NCBI GenBank assembly: GCA_004554245.1
Contig: SFND01000011.1
Span: 17,944-81,943, forward strand
Source: Oribacterium sp.
GTDB lineage: Bacteria > Bacillota_A > Clostridia > Lachnospirales > Lachnospiraceae
Reading direction: 5' to 3'
Length of the DNA: 64,000 bases
Shown here: piece after piece, positions 49,648-58,061 of the stretch
Layout: each line of letters begins with the position of its first letter
Position numbering within the stretch: the first letter of the stretch is position 1
Notes under the pieces: generated by a model
The model's input: only the letters and a program-made list of their open reading frames with translations
Told to the model about the DNA's origin: nothing
Database searches by the model: none
Made by a program: the position numbers and the translations under genes

Positions 49648-51633
49648 ATGAAAAAAATGAATCTGGTGCTTGGATTCGCAGCAGCTGCCAGCCTTCTGGT
49701 GACAGCGTGTGGTTCAAGCAAGACCGAGACGACGGCAGCTGCGACAGAGGCAGCGACCACCGCTGCTGCGACAGAGGCAGCAGGCGAGATTCCTGCAGAC
49801 GCTGTGACCGCGACCGGTACAGCGAAGGGAAACAACGGTGACGTAACGGTAGAGGTTACCATGACGAAGGATAAGCTCTACAAGATCGAGGTTACCGAGC
49901 AGCAGGAGACCGAGGGTATCGGTGATAAGGCCATCGCGGAGATCCCGGGCAAGATGATCGAGAACAACAGCGTAAAGGTAGACGCCGTTTCCGGTGCGAC
50001 CAATACATCCAACGCCATCATCGAGGCTGTAAAGGCAGCGATCAAGAGCGCGGGCTTCGATCCGGCTGATTTCGAGAACGAGATCGCCACTGCTGCGAAG
50101 GCAGAGGATCAGACACTCGACGCAGATGTCGTTATCGTCGGTGCCGGCGGTGCCGGTATGACGGCAGCGATCGAGGCAGCAGACGCTGGTAAGACCGTTG
50201 TGCTCGTAGAGTCCCAGGCGATGGTCGGCGGTAACTCCGTACGTGCAACCGGTGGTCTCAATGCTGCGAAGACCAAGTGGCAGGATGAGAACGAGTTCGG
50301 TGAGGATGCCGGTGTAGAGGCGAAGCTCGCAACGGCGAAGGAGAAGTACGCAGATAACGCGGACATCACCGCACTTGCAGAGACCGTCGAGAAGCAGTAC
50401 GCAGCTTATCAGGCAAACCCGACCGGTTACTTCGATTCTGTAGAGCTCTTCGAGCTGGACACCATGATCGGTGGCAAGGGCCTGAACAACTTCGATCTCG
50501 TAAAGACCCTCTGCAGTGAGTCTGCAGATGCGATCGACTGGCTCGACACCATCGGCGCAGAGATGCACAACGTTGGTTCTTTCGGTGGTGCTTCCGTAAA
50601 GCGTATCCACCGTCCGGTAGATGAGAACGGCAAGACCCTCGCTGTCGGTGCTTACCTCATCCCGATCCTCGAGAAGAACATCGAAGATCGTGAGAACATC
50701 ACTCTTCTTCTCGACACAACGGCTGACAAGATCCTCATGGATGGCGATCAGGCAGTTGGTATCCACGCAACCGGTAAGACCGGCAACAGCGTAACTGTAA
50801 ATGCTGCTTCTGTTGTTCTTACATCTGGTGGTTTCGGTGCAAACCTTGCGATGGTTGAGCAGTACAAGCCGGAGCTCAAGGGCTTTATGACCACCAACGC
50901 ACCTGGAATCCAGGGTCAGGGTATCGAGATGGCAACCGAGGTCGGTGCTGCTACCGTCGATATGGATCAGATCCAGATTCACCCGACCGTTCAGTATGAC
51001 ACCGCTGCACTCATCACCGAGGGTCTCCGTGGTGACGGTGCGATCCTCGTAAACGCCGAGGGTCAGCGTTTCATCGATGAGGTTGGTACACGTGATGTCG
51101 TATCTGCTGCAGAGATCGCACAGACCGACTCCTACTCATGGCTCGTTGTAGACCAGAAGATGGTAGACGCTTCTGCCGTTATCCAGGGCTACATCAAGAA
51201 GGGCTACACCGTTACCGGTGAGGATTACAAGGCACTCGCAGAGGCGATGGGCGTAGACGCTGCTGCTTTCGAGGAGACCATGACGAAGTGGAACGGCTAT
51301 GTCGCTGACAAGAAGGATCCGGACTTCAACCGTACCTCCTTCGCAGAGCCACTTGACACTGCTCCATATTATGCAATCAAGGTTACCGCTGGTGTTCACC
51401 ACACCATGGGTGGTGTAAAGATCAACACCTCCACCGAGGTTCTGAATGAGCAGGATGCTGTGATCCCAGGTCTCTATGCTGCCGGTGAGGTTACCGGAGG
51501 CGTACACGGTGCAAACCGTCTCGGCGGAAACGCAGTTGCAGACTTCACCGTATTCGGCCGTATCGCAGGTCAGAACGCTGCTGCCCATGCTGGCACCGCT
51601 GAGACTCCAGCCGAGACCAAGGCTGCTGCATAA
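49648..51633 (+). CDS. FMN-binding fumarate-reductase-like flavoprotein lipoprotein
   Basis: A 661-residue exported enzyme. Lipobox LLVTACG with Cys21, then a Thr/Ala-rich tail, then an FMN-binding domain whose DAVSGATNTS carries the Thr118 that ApbE flavinylates. The rest is an FAD-dependent reductase of the fumarate/urocanate reductase type: ADVVIVGAGGAGMTAAIEA, GGNSVRATGGLNAAKT, then IHPTVQYDTAALITEGLRGDGAIL and a C-terminal GEVTGGVHGANRLGGNAVADFTVFGRIAG. It should reduce a small unsaturated acid outside the membrane, taking electrons from a flavin-based chain. ATG at 49648 follows AGAGGA. Codon use (many GTA, GCA, GCT) differs from neighbours and suggests high expression. Two terminators follow. 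Confidence 0.9.
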   Translation: MKKMNLVLGFAAAASLLVTACGSSKTETTAAATEAATTAAATEAAGEIPADAVTATGTAKGNNGDVTVEVTMTKDKLYKIEVTEQQETEGIGDKAIAEIPGKMIENNSVKVDAVSGATNTSNAIIEAVKAAIKSAGFDPADFENEIATAAKAEDQTLDADVVIVGAGGAGMTAAIEAADAGKTVVLVESQAMVGGNSVRATGGLNAAKTKWQDENEFGEDAGVEAKLATAKEKYADNADITALAETVEKQYAAYQANPTGYFDSVELFELDTMIGGKGLNNFDLVKTLCSESADAIDWLDTIGAEMHNVGSFGGASVKRIHRPVDENGKTLAVGAYLIPILEKNIEDRENITLLLDTTADKILMDGDQAVGIHATGKTGNSVTVNAASVVLTSGGFGANLAMVEQYKPELKGFMTTNAPGIQGQGIEMATEVGAATVDMDQIQIHPTVQYDTAALITEGLRGDGAILVNAEGQRFIDEVGTRDVVSAAEIAQTDSYSWLVVDQKMVDASAVIQGYIKKGYTVTGEDYKALAEAMGVDAAAFEETMTKWNGYVADKKDPDFNRTSFAEPLDTAPYYAIKVTAGVHHTMGGVKINTSTEVLNEQDAVIPGLYAAGEVTGGVHGANRLGGNAVADFTVFGRIAGQNAAAHAGTAETPAETKAAA

Positions 51634-51693
51634 GGCAGAAAACAGAACGCATAAGCCGCTCGGCTTTGCAGATATCGCTATAGGCGAAAAGAA

Positions 51694-51783
51694 AAAACTG
51701 TCGCGCGAGCAGATGGAAACATCTGCTTGCACGGCAGTTTTTCTTTTTAAAAAGGCACTCTCCACTCGGAGGGTGCCTTTTAA
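51694..51783 (+). terminator. Double terminator after the reductase gene
   Basis: First hairpin: AAAACTG outer arms (51694-51700, 51735-51741) with inner AGCAGATG-GAAA-CATCTGCT and a T-run. Second: GGCACTCTCC and GGAGGGTGCC (51754-51777) flanked by A- and T-runs, so it can work in both directions. Confidence 0.88.
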
Positions 51784-52255
51784 AATACAAAAAAGAAGCA
51801 ACGCAAAACCCCAGTACCAAGTCATCTTCACTAGTACTGGGGCCTCACTGATCATTCGGGCTTCTGTATCCCATCGGGCTACCCTCCCTTTAATTTTTAA
51901 TGCAGATCTCGAATCATTGAAGCATCGCCTATGACTTTCTACCATCTGCACTACACTGAGTTAAGAATCGAATTGATGAAGCATCGCCATCGCATCTCTT
52001 CTTTTGTTGTCTTTATTCTACGAAATAAAAAAACACTTTGTCAATAATAATCTGAAAAGAAATTATTTTTATTCTGACTGCTAAGGAAACTGTTCAACGG
52101 GGTGAATTCTCAACCTGCTGATTTTTAAAGGATGTCCATAGCGGACGCCTCTTTTTGTTTGCCTGCCCACCCATATATCTTTTATCTACTTACATATTGG
52201 CCCACCCCATGCAGGCAAACCAAAAAATCGGCGCCTGTGTTAATCCAAGCGGGTG

Positions 52256-52300
52256 ATGCTGTATCAAAACCGCGAAAAACGGGTATGATGCTAACGGTAA
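52256..52300 (+). repeat. 45-bp repeat, copy 1
   Basis: ATGCTGTATCAAAAC, then ATGATGCTAACGGTAA at the end; the same arrangement is at 59928-59972. Both copies sit near GGTAAGNGGGGC. No coding sense. Confidence 0.6.
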
Positions 52301-52331
52301 GCGGGGCTCTGTGTTCAAATGGTCATGTTCC

Positions 52332-52731
52332 TATCCAATATGGCTTTATTTTGAAAATACTGGATATGTTTTTTGCCTGGAATAATCGAAGATGGCTGGA
52401 AAATATCCACTCTTAGGAGATTTTGAAAATACTGGATATAAAAGGCCTTATTTCATAAGATGAATCCGGGCTCGAGTATCCAGTATTTTAGAAATAAAGG
52501 TTTATCGGATATCGGCTTATGGAAATTCTTCTCTGAAGCCTGAAATACATATCCACTATTTAAAAAATTCAGGGATATTGGATAGGGCGCTTATATGCGT
52601 ATGTATGATTTTACAGAAAACTATCCAATATGTGCCCGATTATGAAATCGTGGATATTTTAGCATCGTACGCAAAAATGATAAATGGTGTTAATATTATC
52701 CACTATTTCATAATCCACCAGTTATTGGATA
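52332..52731. repeat. Six-unit palindrome array B (TATCCA-N23-TGGATA, about 73-bp period)
   Basis: Units start at 52332, 52404, 52477, 52550, 52622 and 52697, giving steps of 72, 73, 73, 72 and 75, identical to array A. Every unit is 35 bp with TATCCA and TGGATA ends (unit 3 ends CGGATA). Matching units of A and B resemble each other (for example units 5: AACTATCCAATA, then TGAAATCGT and GATATTTT), so the arrays are homologous and share direction. After the last unit both have CGATTTTCAT. The conserved geometry with diverged filler suggests that spacing is under selection. Confidence 0.88.
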
Positions 52732-52966
52732 GCATCATCGATTTTCATCTATTTCACCCGATCTGCCAGTGAAAATTTCCGGGCCGCGCGCAATAATCAC
52801 CTGAAAATCGATCCGTATTCCCGCGCGGCAGCATCAGATGCAGAAAAACAAACGCACATCCAGCAATTCAAATGGACAAGCATCCTAAAGCAGGCATGAT
52901 GATGACTTTTGAAGCTTATCATGCCTGCGCTTGTAAATACTTTTTGCAGCATCGGACATGTAGCAG

Positions 52967-53057
52967 TTTGAGGCCTCCTCATGAGCTGGGGCGGGACCGA
53001 AACGTATAAACATCCGTTGAACTCTATGGGGTGGGCGAATGAGGAGCAGCCTCAAAC
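52967..53057. repeat. 91-bp inverted-repeat element
   Basis: GTTTGAGGCCTCCTCAT (52967-52983) faces ATGAGGAGCAGCCTCAAAC (53039-53057). The interior is G-rich with no open frame of note. Confidence 0.65.
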
Positions 53058-53088
53058 TTCCCAAGTGAGCCGAGGAGTGTTTGAACGG

Positions 53089-53364
53089 TTACCGGATATG
53101 AAATCCGCTCTCTTCTACGCATGGAATCTCGCTCATCTCGAGATCTGTTATGTCGATCCAGCGCTGCTGCCGGATGCGGGCCAGCAGTTCCTGAATCGCG
53201 CTTTCAGAGCCCTGCACTTCCATCTCTACGCGGCCGTCCCACATATTCTCTACCCAGCCGGTGAGTCCCAGTGACTGCGCGATGTAGTAGGAGCGAAAAC
53301 GGAAACCGACACCCTGGACATCTCCGGAAAAATAGATGTGTTTTCTCACGATGGATTCACTCAT
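53089..53364 (-). CDS. acyP: Acylphosphatase
   Basis: A 91-residue acylphosphatase. YFSGDVQGVGFRFRSYYIAQSLGLTGWVENMWDGRVEMEVQG includes the phosphate-binding loop with the catalytic Arg (GFRFR) and the Asn (GWVEN). It hydrolyses acyl phosphates such as acetyl phosphate or carbamoyl phosphate. Start at 53364 with GAGG. It follows iadA by ten bases, last gene of the MATE-iadA-acyP group. Confidence 0.94.
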   Translation of the reverse strand: MSESIVRKHIYFSGDVQGVGFRFRSYYIAQSLGLTGWVENMWDGRVEMEVQGSESAIQELLARIRQQRWIDITDLEMSEIPCVEESGFHIR

Positions 53365-53374
53365 ATACGACCTC

Positions 53375-54532
53375 TTATTCCTCGAATCGTCCCTTCATGC
53401 GCAGGTCCTTCTCCCACAGCGCAAGCTGTCCTCTCGCGAATAGGCTGTCGATCTCGAGATCTGCATCCAGCACGAGGAGATCTGCGTCTGCGCCTGCGGC
53501 GATGCAGCCCTTTCGGCCCTCCTGCGCGAGCAGGGTCGCCGGTGTAGTCGTCAGGAGCTTCAGCGCCTGCTCGAGCGGCATGCCCATGCGCACCAGTGCC
53601 CGGATGGTTTTATGCAGGTACTTCGGCGATGCATAGGTCAGTCCCACACACTCCCCTGCGTCGTTAAAACGCGGCTGGCTTCCGTAGGCGTCACTTGACA
53701 GGCTGACATGATCCAGATTCACACCCTCGCGATGCAGTAAATCAAAGAGCTTCATGGCATCCTCTTCCACTGCCACATCATCCGAGCCGGCAGTGCAGTC
53801 GATGTAGCCGCCCCGCTTCACGAGCTTCACGCCGGCGTCGATCAGCTCCGGTGAGCGCAGCATATGCGTCGGCAGCAGATTCTTCGCCGGTACATCCGAG
53901 TGATCCAGTACGTAGAAAATCGGATCCAGCGTCGCCTTTCCGCTGCCCATATGCATCGTGACGAGCCCCGGTGTGCCGCTTAACAGGCCGGCGCGACGTG
54001 CGGCCGTCGCGAGGGCGATCAGCTCCTCTCCGCCAGGATTCGAGCTTCGGTGATCGGATACCGCGACCTTCACACCGATCATCGGAGGGATCAGTACGAT
54101 GTCCCGCTCGACACTGCCGGTGAGTGTCGTCGGCGGGTAGCCATAGGACGAGGTCAATGTATACACCGTCATGCCTTCCTCGCTCAGTGCACGGGCCTTC
54201 GCCACCAGGTTCTCGAGGCTTCGCGTGATGCCGTCCGTACCCAGCAGTCCGACGACGGTGGTGATGCCGTTCTTAAAAAAGGTGCTGAGGGAAGACTCCG
54301 GTACGCGGGATGCCGGTCCCTGTTCTCCGCCGCCACCTGTGATGTGGACATGCAGATCGATGTAGGCGGGCACGAGGGTCTTTCCCTCGAGATCATAGAC
54401 CTCGACATCCGGAAGCCCATCATAGCCTCGGATTTCCTCCGCGATACGGAGGATCTTCTCTCCCTCGATCAGCACATCCCTTTTACCGAGAGGAGCTGGT
54501 GTGTAAACATTGGCATTTTTTAATAATTTCAT
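53375..54532 (-). CDS. iadA: Isoaspartyl dipeptidase (beta-aspartyl peptidase)
   Basis: A 385-residue amidohydrolase that removes isoaspartyl residues from dipeptides made by protein damage. Metal ligands are seen in YIDLHVHITGGGGE; VVGLLGTDGITRSLENL and SDHRSSNPGGEEL follow, then MHMGSGKATLDPI and THMLR with histidines, and the catalytic Asp in SSDAYGS. Length and motif order agree with IadA. Start at 54532 with AAAGGA. It begins four bases after the MATE gene ends. Confidence 0.92.
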   Translation of the reverse strand: MKLLKNANVYTPAPLGKRDVLIEGEKILRIAEEIRGYDGLPDVEVYDLEGKTLVPAYIDLHVHITGGGGEQGPASRVPESSLSTFFKNGITTVVGLLGTDGITRSLENLVAKARALSEEGMTVYTLTSSYGYPPTTLTGSVERDIVLIPPMIGVKVAVSDHRSSNPGGEELIALATAARRAGLLSGTPGLVTMHMGSGKATLDPIFYVLDHSDVPAKNLLPTHMLRSPELIDAGVKLVKRGGYIDCTAGSDDVAVEEDAMKLFDLLHREGVNLDHVSLSSDAYGSQPRFNDAGECVGLTYASPKYLHKTIRALVRMGMPLEQALKLLTTTPATLLAQEGRKGCIAAGADADLLVLDADLEIDSLFARGQLALWEKDLRMKGRFEE

Positions 54533-54536
54533 TAGC

Positions 54537-55895
54537 TTATCCTTTCTTCAGAATGCCATCAAATTTCAGCATGAAGCAGCTGGTGGTGACGATGGCGGCG
54601 ATGAGATCACTCACCGGCTCTGCGAGGAATACGGAGAAGACCTGATTCGACAGGAAATGCGGCAGGATCAGGATGAGCGGGATCAGCAGGACGATCTTCC
54701 GGAGGCAGGCGAGCAGCAGGCTGATCTTCGCCTGGCCGAGGGCCATGAAGCTCTGCTGGCATCCGATCTGCGCACCGAAGGCGAAGATACCGGCCATATA
54801 GATGCGCAGTGCCCAGGATGTATAGCTGCGAAGCTCCATATTGCTGGTGAAGATGCCGGCGAAGAACTGTGGCTTCAGCATGACGATCGCCCAGAACAGG
54901 GTTGCATACGTGAAGCATGCGGTGAACTGTGCGGTGAATGCTTTCTTCACGCGGTCTGCATTGCCCGCACCGAAGTTGTAGCTGATGATCGGCTGCCCGC
55001 CTTGGCAGATGCCCTGCATCGGCAGTGTCGCCAGCTGGCTGACGCTGGTGATGATCGTCATCGCGCCGACCGCAACATCCCCGCCGTAGCGCGCGAGGCT
55101 GGAGGTGAAGCTGATCGAGAGCAGGCTCTCGGTCGACAGCATCACGAATGTGGAGATGCCGAGACTCAGGCACGGCAGGATGATCTTCGGGTCGAGCTTC
55201 ATATTCGCCCTGCGAAGGTGCAGAAGGGTCTGCTTTCCGGTCAGGAAGCGGAGGATCCAGACCGCGCCGACCGACTGACTGAGCACCGTGGCGAGCGCAG
55301 CGCCCTGCACACCCATCCCCAGTACGAAGATGAAAATCGGATCCAGGATGATGTTGATGACGGCGCCGATGACGGTCGTCAGCATACTGATTTTTGCGAA
55401 GCCCTGGGTCGTGATGAAGGGGTTCATGCCGAGCACGGTCATCACGAAGACGGTGCCGAGGATGTAAATGCGCGCGTAAGCCAGTGCATATGGTAGCGTG
55501 ACCGCACTGGCACCGAAGAGGCGAAGCAGGGTCGGCGCGAGCGCATAAAACACGATGGTCAGCACGAGGGCGAAGCGCATCAGGATGGCGAAGCAGTTGC
55601 CGACGATTTTCTCTGCCGTTTCATGGTCCTTCGCACCCATCGAAATCGCGGCGCGCGGTGCACCACCGGCACCCGCCAGCATGGCGAAGGCGTTGATCAG
55701 CATGAGGATCGGTGTGAAGAGGCCGACGCCGGTCAGTGCATGGGCACCGACGTCTGCCATGTGACCGATGTAGATACGGTCGACGATGTTATAGAGGAGG
55801 TTGACGATCTGGGCGACGACCGCCGGAATCGCGAGCTGGGCAAGCAGCTTCGGGATGCTGCCGCTGCCCATGTCCTGTGTTTTGGTCTGCATCAT
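54537..55895 (-). CDS. MATE family efflux transporter
   Basis: A 452-residue membrane protein with about twelve hydrophobic helices in two similar halves. Family features: the N-terminal QLAIPAVVAQIVNLLYNIVDRIYIGH, then GAGGAPRAAISMGAKDHETAEKIVGN, and in the second half LPMQGICQGGQPIISYNFGAGN. It exports drugs or metabolites using Na+ or H+. The frame is open to 56114, but the extra 73 residues are polar and lack a ribosome site, so the ATG at 55895 (AAAGGA upstream, rather far) is taken. First of the MATE-iadA-acyP unit. Confidence 0.88.
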   Translation of the reverse strand: MMQTKTQDMGSGSIPKLLAQLAIPAVVAQIVNLLYNIVDRIYIGHMADVGAHALTGVGLFTPILMLINAFAMLAGAGGAPRAAISMGAKDHETAEKIVGNCFAILMRFALVLTIVFYALAPTLLRLFGASAVTLPYALAYARIYILGTVFVMTVLGMNPFITTQGFAKISMLTTVIGAVINIILDPIFIFVLGMGVQGAALATVLSQSVGAVWILRFLTGKQTLLHLRRANMKLDPKIILPCLSLGISTFVMLSTESLLSISFTSSLARYGGDVAVGAMTIITSVSQLATLPMQGICQGGQPIISYNFGAGNADRVKKAFTAQFTACFTYATLFWAIVMLKPQFFAGIFTSNMELRSYTSWALRIYMAGIFAFGAQIGCQQSFMALGQAKISLLLACLRKIVLLIPLILILPHFLSNQVFSVFLAEPVSDLIAAIVTTSCFMLKFDGILKKG

Positions 55896-56228
55896 ATAAA
55901 TCTGAAATCCTTTCTGGCGCGTAAGATGCTCGGGAAGCGCAGTTGTGGCTATGCAGCGCTTCCGCGTTGTAAAGATATCTCTATTTTTATTATCTCCATT
56001 TTTATTATACGTGAGCATATCTCTCCTATTATATCCAAAGATGAAAAATATACCACGTTGTTTTTGCGTAAAACTGCATTCGATATAGCTTGCGATTCGT
56101 GATTCGCATGTCAATATTCTATAAAACGTGAACCGAAATTCTCAAAAACATGCACGAATATGCTATAATCTACACAATTGTATCCTTGGGCGAAGGATGG
56201 AGTATCAATTTTTGAAAGGACATAGAAT
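55896..56228. other. Divergent regulatory region between MATE and the hydrogenase operon
   Basis: 333 bp, AT-rich, without a gene. Near the MATE gene, GGAAGCGC (55933-55940) pairs with GCGCTTCC (55956-55963) in the leader. Several TATAAT-like boxes lie on the minus strand around 56000-56035. On the plus strand TGCTATAAT gives an extended -10 at 56161-56169 for the hydrogenase operon, with GAAAGGA as ribosome site at about 56213-56219. Confidence 0.55.
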
Positions 56229-58061
56229 ATGAGTAGATTGACCATTTTTACGAAGAATGAAGCCGAGAAAACGGTGGAGTCTCTCTACAAGGATCTCGAG
56301 CGTCGCGTTCAGGCGGCCCAGCCGGGACTCTGCCCTGTAGATCTCGCGTCTTCATTTCTGCACCTCTGCCATGCCCAGTCCTGCGGTAAGTGTACACCAT
56401 GCCGTGTCGGCCTCGGCCAGCTGGAAGCACTGATCGGACAGGTGCTGGATGGTACGGCGGACATGTTTACACTGAAGGTGCTGGAGGACACGGCAGAGAG
56501 TATCTATATGTCGGCGGACTGCGCGATCGGTTCCGAGGCGGCACGTATGGTGCTCGAGGGACTGCGCGGCTTCCGCGATGACTATGTGGAGCATATCAAG
56601 CATGGCCGCTGCAAGAGCATGCACAGCCAGCCGGTGCCATGTGTATGGCAGTGCCCGGCACATGTGGACATCCCAGGCTACATTGCCCTCATCCATGAGA
56701 AGCGTTATGAGGATGCGGTGCAGCTGATCCGTAAGGATAACCCGATGCCGGCGACCTGCGGCCTCATCTGTGAGCATCCGTGTGAGGTTCGCTGCCGTCG
56801 TACGCTCGTAGACGATCCGATCAACATCCGTGGACTGAAGCGCTTCGCGGTCGAGCATGAGGATACCATCCCTGCGCCGAAGCGAATGCCGGCGACCGGC
56901 AAGCGGGTGGCTGTCATTGGCGGTGGTCCGAGCGGTCTCAGCTGTGCCTACTATCTCAGCATCATGGGCCATGAGGTTACCGTGTTTGAGCAGCGGAAGC
57001 AGCTCGGCGGTATGCTGCGCTATGGTATTCCGGCCTATCGTTTCCCGCGTGAGATCCTGGATCGCGAGATCGAGGGTCTGAAGCTCGCAGGGTTCGAAAC
57101 GAAGACGGATATCTCGATCGGCCGCGACATTTCCGTGGCAGAGCTTCGCAGTCAGTATGACGCGATGTATGTAGCCATCGGTGCACATACCGACCGGAAG
57201 ATCGGTATCGAGGGCGAGGATGCCGAGGGCGTCATCTCCGCGGTGGAGATGCTCCGTGCGATCGGTGATGACCACTACCCTGATTTCACCGGCATGGATA
57301 TCGTCGTCGTCGGTGGTGGTAATGTCGCGATGGACGTCGCACGTTCTGCGATCCGCTGCCATGCAAAGTCGGTCAAGGTCGCGTACCGTCGTCGGAAGCA
57401 GGATATGACAGCCCTCGCAGAGGAGGTCGAGGGTGCGATCGCTGACGGCGTGGAGATCGTCGAGCTGAACGCACCGGTGCGCATCGAGAAGGATGCTGAG
57501 AATCGCTGCACCGGCCTCATCGTGAAGCCGCAGATCCCGGGTGCGGTCAAGGGTGGCCGTCCATCTCCGAAGAACAGCACGAAGGACGAGGTGCTGCTTC
57601 CGGCCGATCGTGTACTCGTGGCCATCGGTCAGGGTATCGAGTCCGGCAAGTTCGGCGAGTTCGGTATCCCGGTTCAGCAGGGCCGTATCTCCGCCTTCGA
57701 TACCTCAGATATCGCGGACAATGAAGGCATCTTCGCAGGTGGTGACTGCGTGACTGGTCCGGCGACCGTCATCCGTGCGATCGCAGCCGGAAAGGTAGCG
57801 GCCGCCAATATCGACGAATACCTCGGATTCAACCATGAGATCACGACGGATGTCGTTCTGCCGCCGATTCGTTTCGACGATCATAAGGCACTCGGCCGTG
57901 TGAATATGGTAGAGCGTCCGGCGGATGAGCGCAGATGTGATTTTAAGCTGATGGAGTGTCCGATGACGGAGGAGGAAGCACTGCAGGAGTCCTCGAGATG
58001 TCTGCACTGTGATCACTTCGGCTATGGCATCTTAAAGGGAGGCAGAGATACGAAATGGTAA
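56229..58061 (+). CDS. Hydrogenase-linked flavoprotein: NuoF C-terminal FeS domain fused to a GltD-like NAD(P)H oxidoreductase
   Basis: A 610-residue fusion. The first 110 residues match the C-terminal [4Fe-4S] part of NuoF (SCGKCTPCRVG at 51-61, later Cys in SADCAIGSEA). The rest is like the glutamate synthase small subunit: WQCPAHVDIPGYIAL and CGLICEHPCEVRCRR for FeS clusters, FAD fold VAVIGGGPSGLSCAYYL, NAD(P) fold DIVVVGGGNVAMDVARSA, and FAGGDCVTGPATVIRAIAAGKVAA. A C-terminal CxxC (RCLHCDHF) follows. It overlaps the hydrogenase gene by seven bases. It should pass electrons between NAD(P)H and the [FeFe] hydrogenase; this pairing defines the glutamate-synthase-linked A2 group. Confidence 0.9.
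   Translation: MSRLTIFTKNEAEKTVESLYKDLERRVQAAQPGLCPVDLASSFLHLCHAQSCGKCTPCRVGLGQLEALIGQVLDGTADMFTLKVLEDTAESIYMSADCAIGSEAARMVLEGLRGFRDDYVEHIKHGRCKSMHSQPVPCVWQCPAHVDIPGYIALIHEKRYEDAVQLIRKDNPMPATCGLICEHPCEVRCRRTLVDDPINIRGLKRFAVEHEDTIPAPKRMPATGKRVAVIGGGPSGLSCAYYLSIMGHEVTVFEQRKQLGGMLRYGIPAYRFPREILDREIEGLKLAGFETKTDISIGRDISVAELRSQYDAMYVAIGAHTDRKIGIEGEDAEGVISAVEMLRAIGDDHYPDFTGMDIVVVGGGNVAMDVARSAIRCHAKSVKVAYRRRKQDMTALAEEVEGAIADGVEIVELNAPVRIEKDAENRCTGLIVKPQIPGAVKGGRPSPKNSTKDEVLLPADRVLVAIGQGIESGKFGEFGIPVQQGRISAFDTSDIADNEGIFAGGDCVTGPATVIRAIAAGKVAAANIDEYLGFNHEITTDVVLPPIRFDDHKALGRVNMVERPADERRCDFKLMECPMTEEEALQESSRCLHCDHFGYGILKGGRDTKW

Larger units (their letters stand above)
51634..53088. other. 1.45-kb intergenic region with terminators, repeats and array B
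   Basis: No convincing gene. In order: two terminators (51694-51783); a hairpin CCCCAGTAC/GTACTGGGG (51809-51842) preceded on the minus strand by a nine-codon open frame with a strong ribosome site; an AT-rich part; GTTTGCCTGC/GCAGGCAAAC (52157-52220); a 45-bp repeat shared with 59928-59972; array B (52332-52731); AGCAGGCATGAT/ATCATGCCTGC (52889-52928); and a 91-bp inverted repeat (52967-53057). Confidence 0.6.

Noticed and set aside
49714..50982. 422-residue open frame on the minus strand
   Set aside because: Complement of the highly expressed flavoprotein gene; Cys/Leu/Arg-rich shadow.
52981..53274. 97-residue open frame on the plus strand
   Set aside because: It starts inside an inverted repeat and then runs antisense through the acylphosphatase gene.
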